From contig JACGMN010000001.1 in the NCBI GenBank assembly GCA_014061035.1, positions 1 through 16,747 on the forward strand: a DNA stretch of 16,747 nucleotides, in the 5' to 3' direction. Below are positions 11,116 through 16,747 of the stretch, piece after piece; the stretch's first letter is position 1, and each line of letters starts with the position of its first letter. Under the pieces are notes generated by a model. It was not told the DNA's origin. It did no database searches and saw only the letters and a list, made by a program, of their open reading frames with translations. This DNA comes from Candidatus Methanophagales archaeon. GTDB taxonomy: Archaea > Halobacteriota > Syntropharchaeia > Alkanophagales > Methanospirareceae. The position numbers and the translations under genes are program-made.

Positions 11116-11685
11116 GTGATTACAGTGGGCATATTAGCGAATGAGGTCGAATTGGTCTCTGAACTATGCGAGCGGATAAAACGAGAGACAGATAAGTCAA
11201 AGTTGCCGACTGCTGTGAAGATACTGGATATAGGATGTGGTACAGGAAAACTTGCTATACATTTAGGATCAGAGACAGCATATGATGTAACAGGGATTGA
11301 TCCTGTACGGGTGAACGTGGAAAAAGCACAGATAAAGGCGGCGACATCGATGGTTACAGCCGCGTTTGCAGTCCAATCTGCGGAAGCAATAGCTTTTGCG
11401 GATAGTAGCTTCGATTTTGTCGTCTCGCTCAAGGCACTGCATGAATTCCACAATCTTGGTAAAGCTTTGAAAGAGTCGATGCGTGTGCTGAAAGAGGGCG
11501 GCAAAATTTTTATTATCGACTGGATAGGCAGTGTTGCAGGAACAAGAAGTCATCTACATGTAAAGAAATATTACAGTCCAGAACGGTTAAAAGAATCGAT
11601 CGTTGATGCAGGTTTTACCAATCTAAGCCTCAAGATCAATAAAACGAGTAAATTAATGTTGTGTGAAGGGAAGAAGCTTCAATAG
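11116..11685 (+). CDS. Class I SAM-dependent methyltransferase, substrate unknown
   Basis: The 189-residue product has the Rossmann-fold methyltransferase motifs: motif I KILDIGCGTGKLAIHLG (35-51), the acidic residue D62 after VTGI that binds the SAM ribose, SAEAIAFADSSFDFVVS (88-104), and RVLKEGGKIFIID (123-135). This layout fits the Methyltransf_11 type (UbiE- or arsenite-methyltransferase-like), but nothing visible names the substrate. The GTG at 11116 is the first possible start because a TAA precedes it in frame. No Shine-Dalgarno is seen. An ATG at 11109 opens a different frame (MLSDYSGHISE) that stops after 11 codons; this could be the original N-terminus displaced by a frameshift, since the product starts close to motif I. 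It lies between the rRNA operon and the mcr operon, with its own transcript likely. Confidence 0.8.
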   Translation: MITVGILANEVELVSELCERIKRETDKSKLPTAVKILDIGCGTGKLAIHLGSETAYDVTGIDPVRVNVEKAQIKAATSMVTAAFAVQSAEAIAFADSSFDFVVSLKALHEFHNLGKALKESMRVLKEGGKIFIIDWIGSVAGTRSHLHVKKYYSPERLKESIVDAGFTNLSLKINKTSKLMLCEGKKLQ

Positions 11686-11884
11686 GTTCAGGGGTTCGGG
11701 GTTTAGGGTTCACGATTCACGGTTCACGGTTCAGGGTTCATAGATCATGGATCCAGTATATGTTTTGATATTTGGATTTCGGATTTTGAAATTGTTTAGT
11801 GTTTAGTATTTAGTATTTAGAAATTAGGATTTAGGATTTTTACATGTCTAACCGTGAACCGTGAATCCCGAACCCTGAATCCTG
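11685..11884. repeat. Heptamer repeat array with inverted arms, copy 2
   Basis: Immediately after the methyltransferase gene come eight or so degenerate 7-bp units (GGTTCAG, GGTTTAG, GGTTCAC, GATTCAC, GGTTCAC, GGTTCAG, GGTTCAT; 11685-11741). A middle part (about 11768-11840) keeps a 7-bp rhythm with AT-rich units such as GTTTAGT, ATTTAGT and ATTTAGG. The right arm (11850-11884) has the opposite-strand form AACCGTG, AACCGTG, AATCCCG, AACCCTG, AATCCTG. The outer arms can pair. It fills most of the 351-bp gap before mcrB. Confidence 0.85.
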
Positions 11885-11958
11885 GTTTGTATTAACTATG
11901 GTGCTTTTTTATAATTATAATGCTATTTCGCATCTCATTTTTGGATAGATAAAATAAA

Positions 11959-11975
11959 CCGAAAGGTTTTTAATA
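11959..11975 (+). promoter_or_regulatory. Probable BRE/TATA promoter of the mcr operon
   Basis: CCGAAAG (11959-11965), a purine-rich BRE-like element, adjoins the TATA-like TTTTTAATA (11967-11975). Transcription would start near 11997-12000, giving a leader of about 40 nt that carries the hairpin and ribosome binding site of mcrB. TAGTTATACATA (about 11987-11998) is an alternative box. Inferred from pattern and spacing. Confidence 0.45.
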
Positions 11976-11996
11976 ACCCGCAATATTAGTTATACA

Positions 11997-12011
11997 TACC
12001 CTTCATGGGTA
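11997..12011 (+). promoter_or_regulatory. Small hairpin at the predicted 5' end of mcr mRNA
   Basis: TACCC-TTCAT-GGGTA can form a 5-bp stem with a 5-nt loop, 10 nt ahead of the mcrB AAGGAGG (12019-12025; 11 nt to ATG). It might stabilise the mRNA 5' end or be an operator; its GGGTA/TACCC half-sites match those of the rRNA-leader palindrome, in the opposite relative order. Confidence 0.4.
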
Positions 12012-12036
12012 ATAAAAAAAGGAGGAAAAAGAAGTT

Positions 12037-13356
12037 ATGGCTAAGATAGTGGATAAGGTAGATTTATACGACGATAGAGGCAAGAAACTACTGGGCGATG
12101 TACCGATAACAGCACTCAGCCCGCTGAGAAATCCTGCGATACGGAAGATATGCGGCATGGTGGCTCGGTTAGCAGCAGTTGACTTAGCAGGACTGGAGAA
12201 GAAGCTACAAACAGGTGCAATCGCGGGCAAGCAGATGTTGATCCGCGGAAAAACACTGGACCTGGATATTGTAGGAAAAGCGGACGCGATCGCGAGTCAG
12301 ATGAAAGAGATGCTAACGGTGGAAGAAGGAGACGAGACAAGTGTAAAAAAAATTGGCGGTGGAAAGCGGCTATTGGCTGAAGTGCCAAATGCAAGAATCC
12401 TCGCGGACTACTCTGCTGCTAGGACAAATGTCTGTGCAGCGCTGACGCATGCACTCATTGACACCTTCGGTGTAAGTATGTGGGATGCGCCCAAGGTAAA
12501 AGCTGCTGTATGGGGGATGTATCCGCAGGATCCGGCAATGGCCGGTACTGCCGTAGCGACGCTGGTGGACGTACCGATAAGTAATGAGGGACCTGGATAT
12601 ACATTGAGAAATATCCCGGTGAACCACATTGCAGCAACGGTGCGGAAGAGAGCGATGCCAGGCGCGTGCTTGTCTATGATACTGGAGGAATCAGCGTGCT
12701 ATGAGATGGGCGATGCGATTGGACCGTTCGAGCGCGGTCATCTCTTAGACCTTGCGTTTGAAGGACTGAATGCGAACAACGTACTTTACAACCTGATAAA
12801 GGATAACGGGCGGGATGGAACACTCGCTGATGTCGTGTATGCATGTGCAGAGAAAGCTAAAGCAGATGGTATAGCGAAAACAAAGACGAAGATGGGATCT
12901 GGATATAGTATCTATGGGACCGATGATTTGCAGATGTGGAATGCGTACGCATCCGCGGGAATGCTTGCCGCGGTGATGGTGAATTGTGCTGCAATGCGTG
13001 CCGGACAGCCGGTTCCGTCGAGCATCATGTACTTCAATGAGTTGTTAGAGCACGAGACCGGACTTCCTGGCGTTGACTATGGCAAAGCACAGGGAACATC
13101 TGTATCGAGTTCATTCTTCTCACACAGTATCTATGGTGGAGGAGGACCTGGTGTATTCCACGGAAACCATATCGTTACGAGGCATGCAAAGGGGCAGATC
13201 ATACCGTGCTTCTGCGCCGCTATGTGCATAGACGCAGATACGCAGTATTTCGCTCCGTCAAGGACGTCTGGGCTGTATGGAGAAGTGCTGGGTGCGATAC
13301 CTGAGTTTGCAGAGCCAATGCAAGCAGTCGCGGAAGGAGCAAAGTCGATAATGTAA
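12037..13356 (+). CDS. mcrB: Methyl-coenzyme M reductase, beta subunit
   Basis: This 439-residue subunit is part of the (alpha-beta-gamma)2 MCR complex in the cytoplasm. MCR interconverts methane plus the CoM-CoB heterodisulfide with methyl-CoM plus coenzyme B; in an ANME it is expected to run in the methane-activating direction. The C-terminal block SHSIYGGGGPG holds Y366, equivalent to Tyr367 of the M. marburgensis beta subunit at the active site, and GNHIVTRHAKG holds H378, equivalent to His379 at the coenzyme B pocket. GTAVATLVDVP and NEGPGYTLRNIPVNH are further family blocks. The start is fixed by AAGGAGG 11 nt upstream. It is first in the operon; mcrG begins 28 bp after its stop, with none of the mcrD or mcrC genes that methanogens place there. 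Confidence 0.98.
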   Translation: MAKIVDKVDLYDDRGKKLLGDVPITALSPLRNPAIRKICGMVARLAAVDLAGLEKKLQTGAIAGKQMLIRGKTLDLDIVGKADAIASQMKEMLTVEEGDETSVKKIGGGKRLLAEVPNARILADYSAARTNVCAALTHALIDTFGVSMWDAPKVKAAVWGMYPQDPAMAGTAVATLVDVPISNEGPGYTLRNIPVNHIAATVRKRAMPGACLSMILEESACYEMGDAIGPFERGHLLDLAFEGLNANNVLYNLIKDNGRDGTLADVVYACAEKAKADGIAKTKTKMGSGYSIYGTDDLQMWNAYASAGMLAAVMVNCAAMRAGQPVPSSIMYFNELLEHETGLPGVDYGKAQGTSVSSSFFSHSIYGGGGPGVFHGNHIVTRHAKGQIIPCFCAAMCIDADTQYFAPSRTSGLYGEVLGAIPEFAEPMQAVAEGAKSIM

Positions 13357-13384
13357 GGTATGTAAAAAAGGAGAAAAAAGAAAA

Positions 13385-14224
13385 ATGCCACAATTTACAC
13401 CTGGAAGTAGTTCTGTAGCTGAGAACCGCAGAAAGTTCATGGACCCTACCAAGAAATTAGAGAAGTTGAGAGACATAGCAGAGGAAGACGTTGTGAGAAT
13501 GCTCGCACATCGAGCGCCTGGAGAAGCGTACAAGAGTATTCATCCACCAATAGAGGAGCTGGAAGAACCTGAGTGCTCTGTTCGTGAGATGGTAAAGCCA
13601 ACGCCAGGAGCAGCAGCAGGTGATAGGATACGATATGTGCAGTTCACTGATTCGATGTTCTTTGCGCCCGCAACACCGAGAATCAGACCGATGATGTGGT
13701 TCAACAGATATAGAGGTATTGACCCCGGTGTACTATCAGGGAGGACGATCGTAGAAGCGAGAGAGAGGGACGTTGAAGCGATAGCGAAAGAATACATAGA
13801 CAATGAGACGTATGATACCGCAAGGACTGGACTGAGAGGAAGAACTGTCCACGGGCATTCTGTTCGTTTGGATCAGGACGGAGTAATGTTCGATGCATTG
13901 CGGAGATCGACACGTGACGCGAGAACCGGCGATATAAAATACATAAAGGATATGGTCGGAGGTGCAATGGACAAAGAAGTGACATTAGGAAAGCCGCTTT
14001 CTGATGACGAATTGCTTAAGCGAACAACGATGTTCAGAAATGCACAAGGCGGTACCTGGATGGAAGCAGACGACCCGGAAGTTGCTGATGTCATAGCACA
14101 GATACACTGGAACAGAACATGGGGCGGATTCCAGCCGTTTATAAAGAGAAATGAGATAAAAGGTGATAAGGACGCCGGCGTAAAAGAGATGAAACTTTAT
14201 ACTCCAAGAGGTGGAGTAGAGTAA
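13385..14224 (+). CDS. mcrG: Methyl-coenzyme M reductase, gamma subunit
   Basis: The 279-residue gamma subunit helps close the F430 channel. LSGRTIVEARERD holds R120, which aligns with the Arg120 that binds the CoM sulfonate in methanogen MCR; RGRTVHGHSVRLDQDG (151-166) is the strongest family signature. After IHWNRTWGGFQPF, where methanogen proteins of about 250 residues end, it continues for about 27 charged residues (IKRNEIKGDKDAGVKEMKLY...). An AAGGAG precedes ATG 13385 by about 11 nt. It is followed after 41 bp by mcrA, with a doubled ribosome binding site between them. Confidence 0.98.
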   Translation: MPQFTPGSSSVAENRRKFMDPTKKLEKLRDIAEEDVVRMLAHRAPGEAYKSIHPPIEELEEPECSVREMVKPTPGAAAGDRIRYVQFTDSMFFAPATPRIRPMMWFNRYRGIDPGVLSGRTIVEARERDVEAIAKEYIDNETYDTARTGLRGRTVHGHSVRLDQDGVMFDALRRSTRDARTGDIKYIKDMVGGAMDKEVTLGKPLSDDELLKRTTMFRNAQGGTWMEADDPEVADVIAQIHWNRTWGGFQPFIKRNEIKGDKDAGVKEMKLYTPRGGVE

Positions 14225-14228
14225 GTAA

Positions 14229-14264
14229 ATAAGGAGGAAGAAAAAAATAAGGAGGAAGAAAAAA
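14229..14264 (+). promoter_or_regulatory. Duplicated Shine-Dalgarno block before mcrA
   Basis: ATAAGGAGGAAGAAAAAA is present twice in perfect tandem (14229-14246, 14247-14264), giving two full GGAGG sites. The second lies 10 nt from ATG 14266 and should set the start; the first lies 28 nt away and could act as a standby ribosome site. The duplication occupies most of the mcrG-mcrA gap. Confidence 0.9.
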
Positions 14265-14265
14265 A

Positions 14266-15957
14266 ATGCCATATAAAGATGTACAACACAGTTTTTTGAA
14301 AGCAATGTCTGATAAATTCGCTGAGAAACCAGAGGATACGAAGACGCAGTTTTATGTTTACGGCGGTATTGAGCAGAAAGGAGGACTCAGGAAGAGAGAA
14401 TTTATAGAGGACGCGAAGAAGATCGTAGAAGGTCGTGTATCGGGAACACCAGCATATAATCCTGATGTGGGTATGCCGCAAGGACAGCGATTATTGATGC
14501 CTTACATGCTGAACCATACTGACATCATGGTCAACCACGATGACCTGCACTGGGTGAACAATGCTGCGATGCAGCAGTGCCACGATGATATGAGGAGAAC
14601 TATTATCCTGGGAATGGATGACGCACACGGTATTCTGGAGACGAGGTTGGGTAAAGAAGTTACGCCAGATACCATAAACAATTACCTGGAAGTGCTTAAT
14701 CACGCGTTACCAGGTGCGGCAACTATTCAGGAGCACATGGTGGAGACCAAGCCAGCACTGGTATCTGACTCTTATGCAAAAGTATTTACCGGCGATGACG
14801 ACCTTGCAGATGCACTGGACAGAAGATTCCTGATAGACATCAATAAGGAGTTCCCAGCAGGCTGGGAGAAGCCAGGTGAGCAGGCAGAACAGTTGAAAGG
14901 AGTAATCGGCAAGAAGTTATGGAGCGTTCTGAGGATGCCCACGATCGTCGGCAGACAGACTGATGGTGGAACGATGTACAGATGGGTCGGCATGCAGGTT
15001 GGAATGTCGTTCATCAACGCATACAAGATGTGTGCTGGTGAATCGGCAACCGGTGAGTTCGCATTTATGGCAAAGCATGCGTCTGTCGTTCAGATGGCGA
15101 ACTATCTGCCTGTACGAAGAGCAAGAGCAACCAATGAGCCCGGTGGATTGCCATTAGGTATAACTTGCGACATGACGAGGTCTCCAGCACTATTCCCAAA
15201 TGATCCTGTGAGGGCAGCATTGGAGAGTATTGCAGTTGGTGCTCTACTTTACGACCAGTTATGGTTCGGAACATACATGTCTGGTGGTGTCGGATTCACG
15301 CAATATGCATCGGCAACCTACACTGATAACATTTTAGAGGATTTCTGCTATAAAGCCGAAGAGATCGCGATAGACATGTTCGGTGAGCATTGTGCGGCAG
15401 AGCCGACGATGGAGAACATAGAGAAACTTGTACGCGCTGAATCAGACTACTGTTTGACGCAGTACGAGGCGTATCCAACGGTTGCGGAGTCGCACTTTGG
15501 CGGTTCAGTTAGAGCTGCCTGCCAGTCAGCAGGCGCTGCTGTAGCTGTCGCGTGTGCCACTGGATCTGCGGACGCTGCACTGAACGGATGGGCACTTGCT
15601 CAGTTGTTACATTATGCAAGTGTTGGCCGGTTAGGATTCTACGGATATGATCTGCAAGACCAGTGCACGTCTTCGACGTCGTTCTCATACAGGAGCGATG
15701 AAGGTCTGCCGTTCGAGATGCGTGGTGCGAACTATCCGAACTTTGCCATGAATGTCGGGCATCAGTCAGCATACGCTGGGCTAAACTCGGCTGCACATGC
15801 AGCAAGCAAAGATGCCTGGGTGCTCTCGCCACTGGTAAAGGTATCGTTCGCGGACAGAGATCTGCCTTTCGACTGGGGCTATGTAACCAGAGAATTTGGT
15901 AGAGGTGCGCTTCGTGAGTTCAAGGCGATGGGTGAGAGAGATCTCATCATGCCTTAG
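14266..15957 (+). CDS. mcrA: Methyl-coenzyme M reductase, alpha (catalytic) subunit, ANME-1 type
   Basis: The 563-residue catalytic subunit carries the nickel cofactor F430 at the two alpha-beta-gamma active sites. By alignment with M. marburgensis, Q155 is the axial Ni ligand (Gln147), H271 the N-methyl-histidine (His257) in AKHASVVQM, R285 the methyl-arginine (Arg271) in VRRARATNEPGG, Y347 the active-site Tyr333 in GVGFTQY, Y459 is Tyr444, G460 the thioglycine (Gly445) and C467 is Cys452 in GFYGYDLQDQC. V415 in FGGSVRAACQ replaces Gln400, the change that makes room for the methylthio group of the ANME-1 cofactor. C419 and C430 recall the ANME-1 cysteine patch, but only two of four positions appear to be cysteine. 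It ends with TAG and is followed by a hairpin terminator. Subunit and ANME-1 type are secure; cofactor and modifications are inferred. Confidence 0.98.
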   Translation: MPYKDVQHSFLKAMSDKFAEKPEDTKTQFYVYGGIEQKGGLRKREFIEDAKKIVEGRVSGTPAYNPDVGMPQGQRLLMPYMLNHTDIMVNHDDLHWVNNAAMQQCHDDMRRTIILGMDDAHGILETRLGKEVTPDTINNYLEVLNHALPGAATIQEHMVETKPALVSDSYAKVFTGDDDLADALDRRFLIDINKEFPAGWEKPGEQAEQLKGVIGKKLWSVLRMPTIVGRQTDGGTMYRWVGMQVGMSFINAYKMCAGESATGEFAFMAKHASVVQMANYLPVRRARATNEPGGLPLGITCDMTRSPALFPNDPVRAALESIAVGALLYDQLWFGTYMSGGVGFTQYASATYTDNILEDFCYKAEEIAIDMFGEHCAAEPTMENIEKLVRAESDYCLTQYEAYPTVAESHFGGSVRAACQSAGAAVAVACATGSADAALNGWALAQLLHYASVGRLGFYGYDLQDQCTSSTSFSYRSDEGLPFEMRGANYPNFAMNVGHQSAYAGLNSAAHAASKDAWVLSPLVKVSFADRDLPFDWGYVTREFGRGALREFKAMGERDLIMP

Positions 15958-16019
15958 ACACAAAGAAGAACAACAAGAACAGAACAAACCAAAGAAATAC
16001 AAATACAAAACGGTAGGTT

Positions 16020-16057
16020 GATGGGGATTTTTTCCCCATCTCTTTATATTTTTTTAA
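16020..16057 (+). terminator. Hairpin plus T-rich tail behind mcrA
   Basis: GATGGGGA (16020-16027) and TCCCCATC (16033-16040) form a perfect 8-bp stem with a five-T loop, followed by TCTTTATATTTTTTT. It lies 62 bp after the mcrA stop and looks like the end of the mcrBGA transcript. Confidence 0.75.
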
Positions 16058-16060
16058 CTA

Positions 16061-16097
16061 TTCAGGTTCAAAGTTCCGGGGTTCACGGTTCACGGTT
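16061..16097. repeat. Heptamer repeat array, copy 3 (one arm only)
   Basis: TTCAG, GTTCAAA, GTTCCGG, GGTTCAC, GGTTCAC, GGTTAGA continue the 7-bp repeat family seen at 5544-5674 and 11685-11884. Here no opposite-strand arm follows; the sequence changes abruptly near 16098 into the intron-scarred segment, suggesting that the second arm was lost. Confidence 0.75.
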
Positions 16098-16212
16098 AGA
16101 AAACGATGACCATAAACTCGTATGAAGATAACGCGACTATCTGTGAAGAGTCAACCCCTGGGCGTGCGGCGAGACGCCAAGCCTGACAACCTGAGTAGTT
16201 ACGGCGATTGAT

Positions 16213-16360
16213 ACTGTCACTCGAAAGGTCAGTAGCGTGATCAAAAGAGCGAAAGCATGGAATCAGGCGAATCTCATTGACGCTCTGAACCCCATCATTA
16301 TCGGCTGGTCGAATTATCACCGATCAGTCGTATCCGCAGAGGTATTCCGCAATCTGGACC
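16213..16360 (+). pseudogene. Group II intron maturase/reverse transcriptase fragment (domain X)
   Basis: The frame through GTG 16237 reads KRAKAWNQANLIDALNPIII followed by GWSNYHRSVVSAEVF and RNLD. This matches the maturase (X) domain of group II intron proteins, whose hallmark is LNPxIRGWANYHRxVVSKxxF. Only about 45 residues remain. A stop at 16192-16194 closes the frame upstream, and the reverse transcriptase domain and the usual C-terminal tail are absent. The match ends at about 16360, where the sequence becomes antisense to the zinc-finger gene. The 16100-16212 segment has no recognised gene; it contains the short hairpin GGCGAGACGCC and could be residual intron RNA, which I cannot confirm. 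Confidence 0.75.
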
Positions 16361-16444
16361 CACTTCATCTCCTACTTTTGCAACAAACTCCGTCTTCCCC
16401 TCATCTAACCCCCCTTTACAAAAACTACACCTACCAGGCTTCAT
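16298..16444 (-). pseudogene. Truncated YgiT-type zinc-finger protein (MqsA-like antitoxin relative)
   Basis: The frame gives 48 residues. Residues 1-28 (CSFCKGGLDEGKTEFVAKVG, then DEV) fit the N-terminal half of YgiT-type zinc-finger proteins: a CxxC knuckle (C6, C9) followed by G-x-L-x-x-G-K-T-x-F-V-A. The second CxxC of the finger is missing. From residue 29 the frame reads through the junction near 16360 into antisense of the maturase fragment, so the tail is foreign. ATG 16444 overlaps the stop of the HicB-like gene (ATGA), an arrangement typical of coupled toxin-antitoxin cistrons. The product probably cannot form the complete zinc site. Confidence 0.65.
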
Positions 16445-16686
16445 GTTTTTTGTTTGTACCGTGACACAGCCTCCTTGAACTTCTCCTTGCATTCCCTCAC
16501 TGTTTTTCCCTCATAAATTATATCTTCGTCTATCCCCTCAATCTTGCCCATCAACCTATCAGATTCAACATCAGCGACGAGGGAGCCATAAAGACCATCA
16601 TGGTAAAAGACCTTTCTCTTATCTCCCCTCGCCGCTATAAAATCTGCCAATCTTTTATTTTCCTCTTCCTTCAATTCCCGCTTCAT
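16441..16686 (-). CDS. HicB-like antitoxin-family protein
   Basis: Starting at ATG 16686 the product has 81 residues. KVFYHDGLYGSLVADVESDR (25-44), LMGKIEGIDEDIIYEG (45-60) and TVRECKEKFKEAVSRY (62-77) match the HicB fold, in which a degenerate RNase-H-like domain blocks the HicA mRNase toxin. The C-terminal ribbon-helix-helix DNA-binding part of many HicB proteins is absent: the chain ends at RYKQKT. AAGGGGGG lies 2 nt before this ATG. The frame stays open upstream to the window edge through a Glu/Arg-rich stretch (REREAESEEHEAVSR), so the true start or a longer protein may lie outside. No HicA toxin is visible in the window; one might precede it. The stop overlaps the next ATG by four bases. 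Confidence 0.65.
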   Translation of the reverse strand: MKRELKEEENKRLADFIAARGDKRKVFYHDGLYGSLVADVESDRLMGKIEGIDEDIIYEGKTVRECKEKFKEAVSRYKQKT

Positions 16687-16747
16687 TACCCCCCTTGAGA
16701 CCGCCTCGTGCTCCTCTGATTCAGCTTCTCTCTCCCTCAATTCTTTG

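Noticed and set aside
14197..14481. Antisense frames across mcrG, mcrA and other strong genes
   Set aside because: The sense strand encodes well-conserved proteins; the antisense products are shadows without motifs.

Overview
The window comes from an archaeon, very probably an ANME-1 anaerobic methanotroph (Ca. Methanophagales). The strongest evidence is the methyl-coenzyme M reductase operon in the order mcrB-mcrG-mcrA, with no mcrD or mcrC between the genes. McrA also carries valine (V415) where methanogens have the glutamine equivalent to Gln400 of the Methanothermobacter marburgensis enzyme. That change is known from the ANME-1 enzyme that binds methylthio-F430. A DUF63 membrane protein, an archaeal-type acetyl-CoA decarbonylase/synthase delta subunit, an archaeal 16S 5' end, rRNA processing stems and TATA-like boxes all agree with an archaeal origin. 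Every name rests on reading the sequence; no database search was possible.

Layout. Bases 1-307 (minus) hold the decayed end of an unrecognised gene. A divergent pair follows: cdhD (minus, 399-1442) and an FAD/NAD disulfide reductase of the CoA-disulfide reductase/NADH oxidase type (plus, 1515-2861). The reductase overlaps the tail of a convergent DUF63 membrane-protein gene (minus, 2839-3672). At 3716-5536 a single gene encodes a fused PyrK-PyrD dihydroorotate dehydrogenase. The centre is an rRNA locus: tRNA-Leu(UAA), a leader with a duplicated palindrome, 16S, tRNA-Ala(UGC), 23S, then tRNA-Cys(GCA). There is no 5S gene between 23S and tRNA-Cys. A small SAM methyltransferase gene follows, then the mcrBGA operon (12037-15957) with its own promoter, strong ribosome binding sites and a hairpin terminator. 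The right end (16061-16747) is scarred: a maturase fragment of a group II intron is joined to a truncated zinc-finger (YgiT-type) gene, which is translationally coupled to a HicB-like antitoxin gene on the minus strand.

How the parts work together. MCR makes or, in ANME, activates methane. The ACDS delta subunit handles methyl transfer between the C1 pathway and acetyl-CoA. PyrKD serves pyrimidine synthesis. The rRNA and tRNA genes serve translation. Three intergenic regions (5544-5674, 11685-11884, 16061-16097) share a drifting 7-bp repeat based on GGTTCAC or its complement; at two of them opposite-strand versions face each other and could form long hairpins. This repeat family, the fused PyrKD, the missing 5S, the perfectly doubled Shine-Dalgarno block before mcrA and the intron/toxin-antitoxin junction are the main unusual points.
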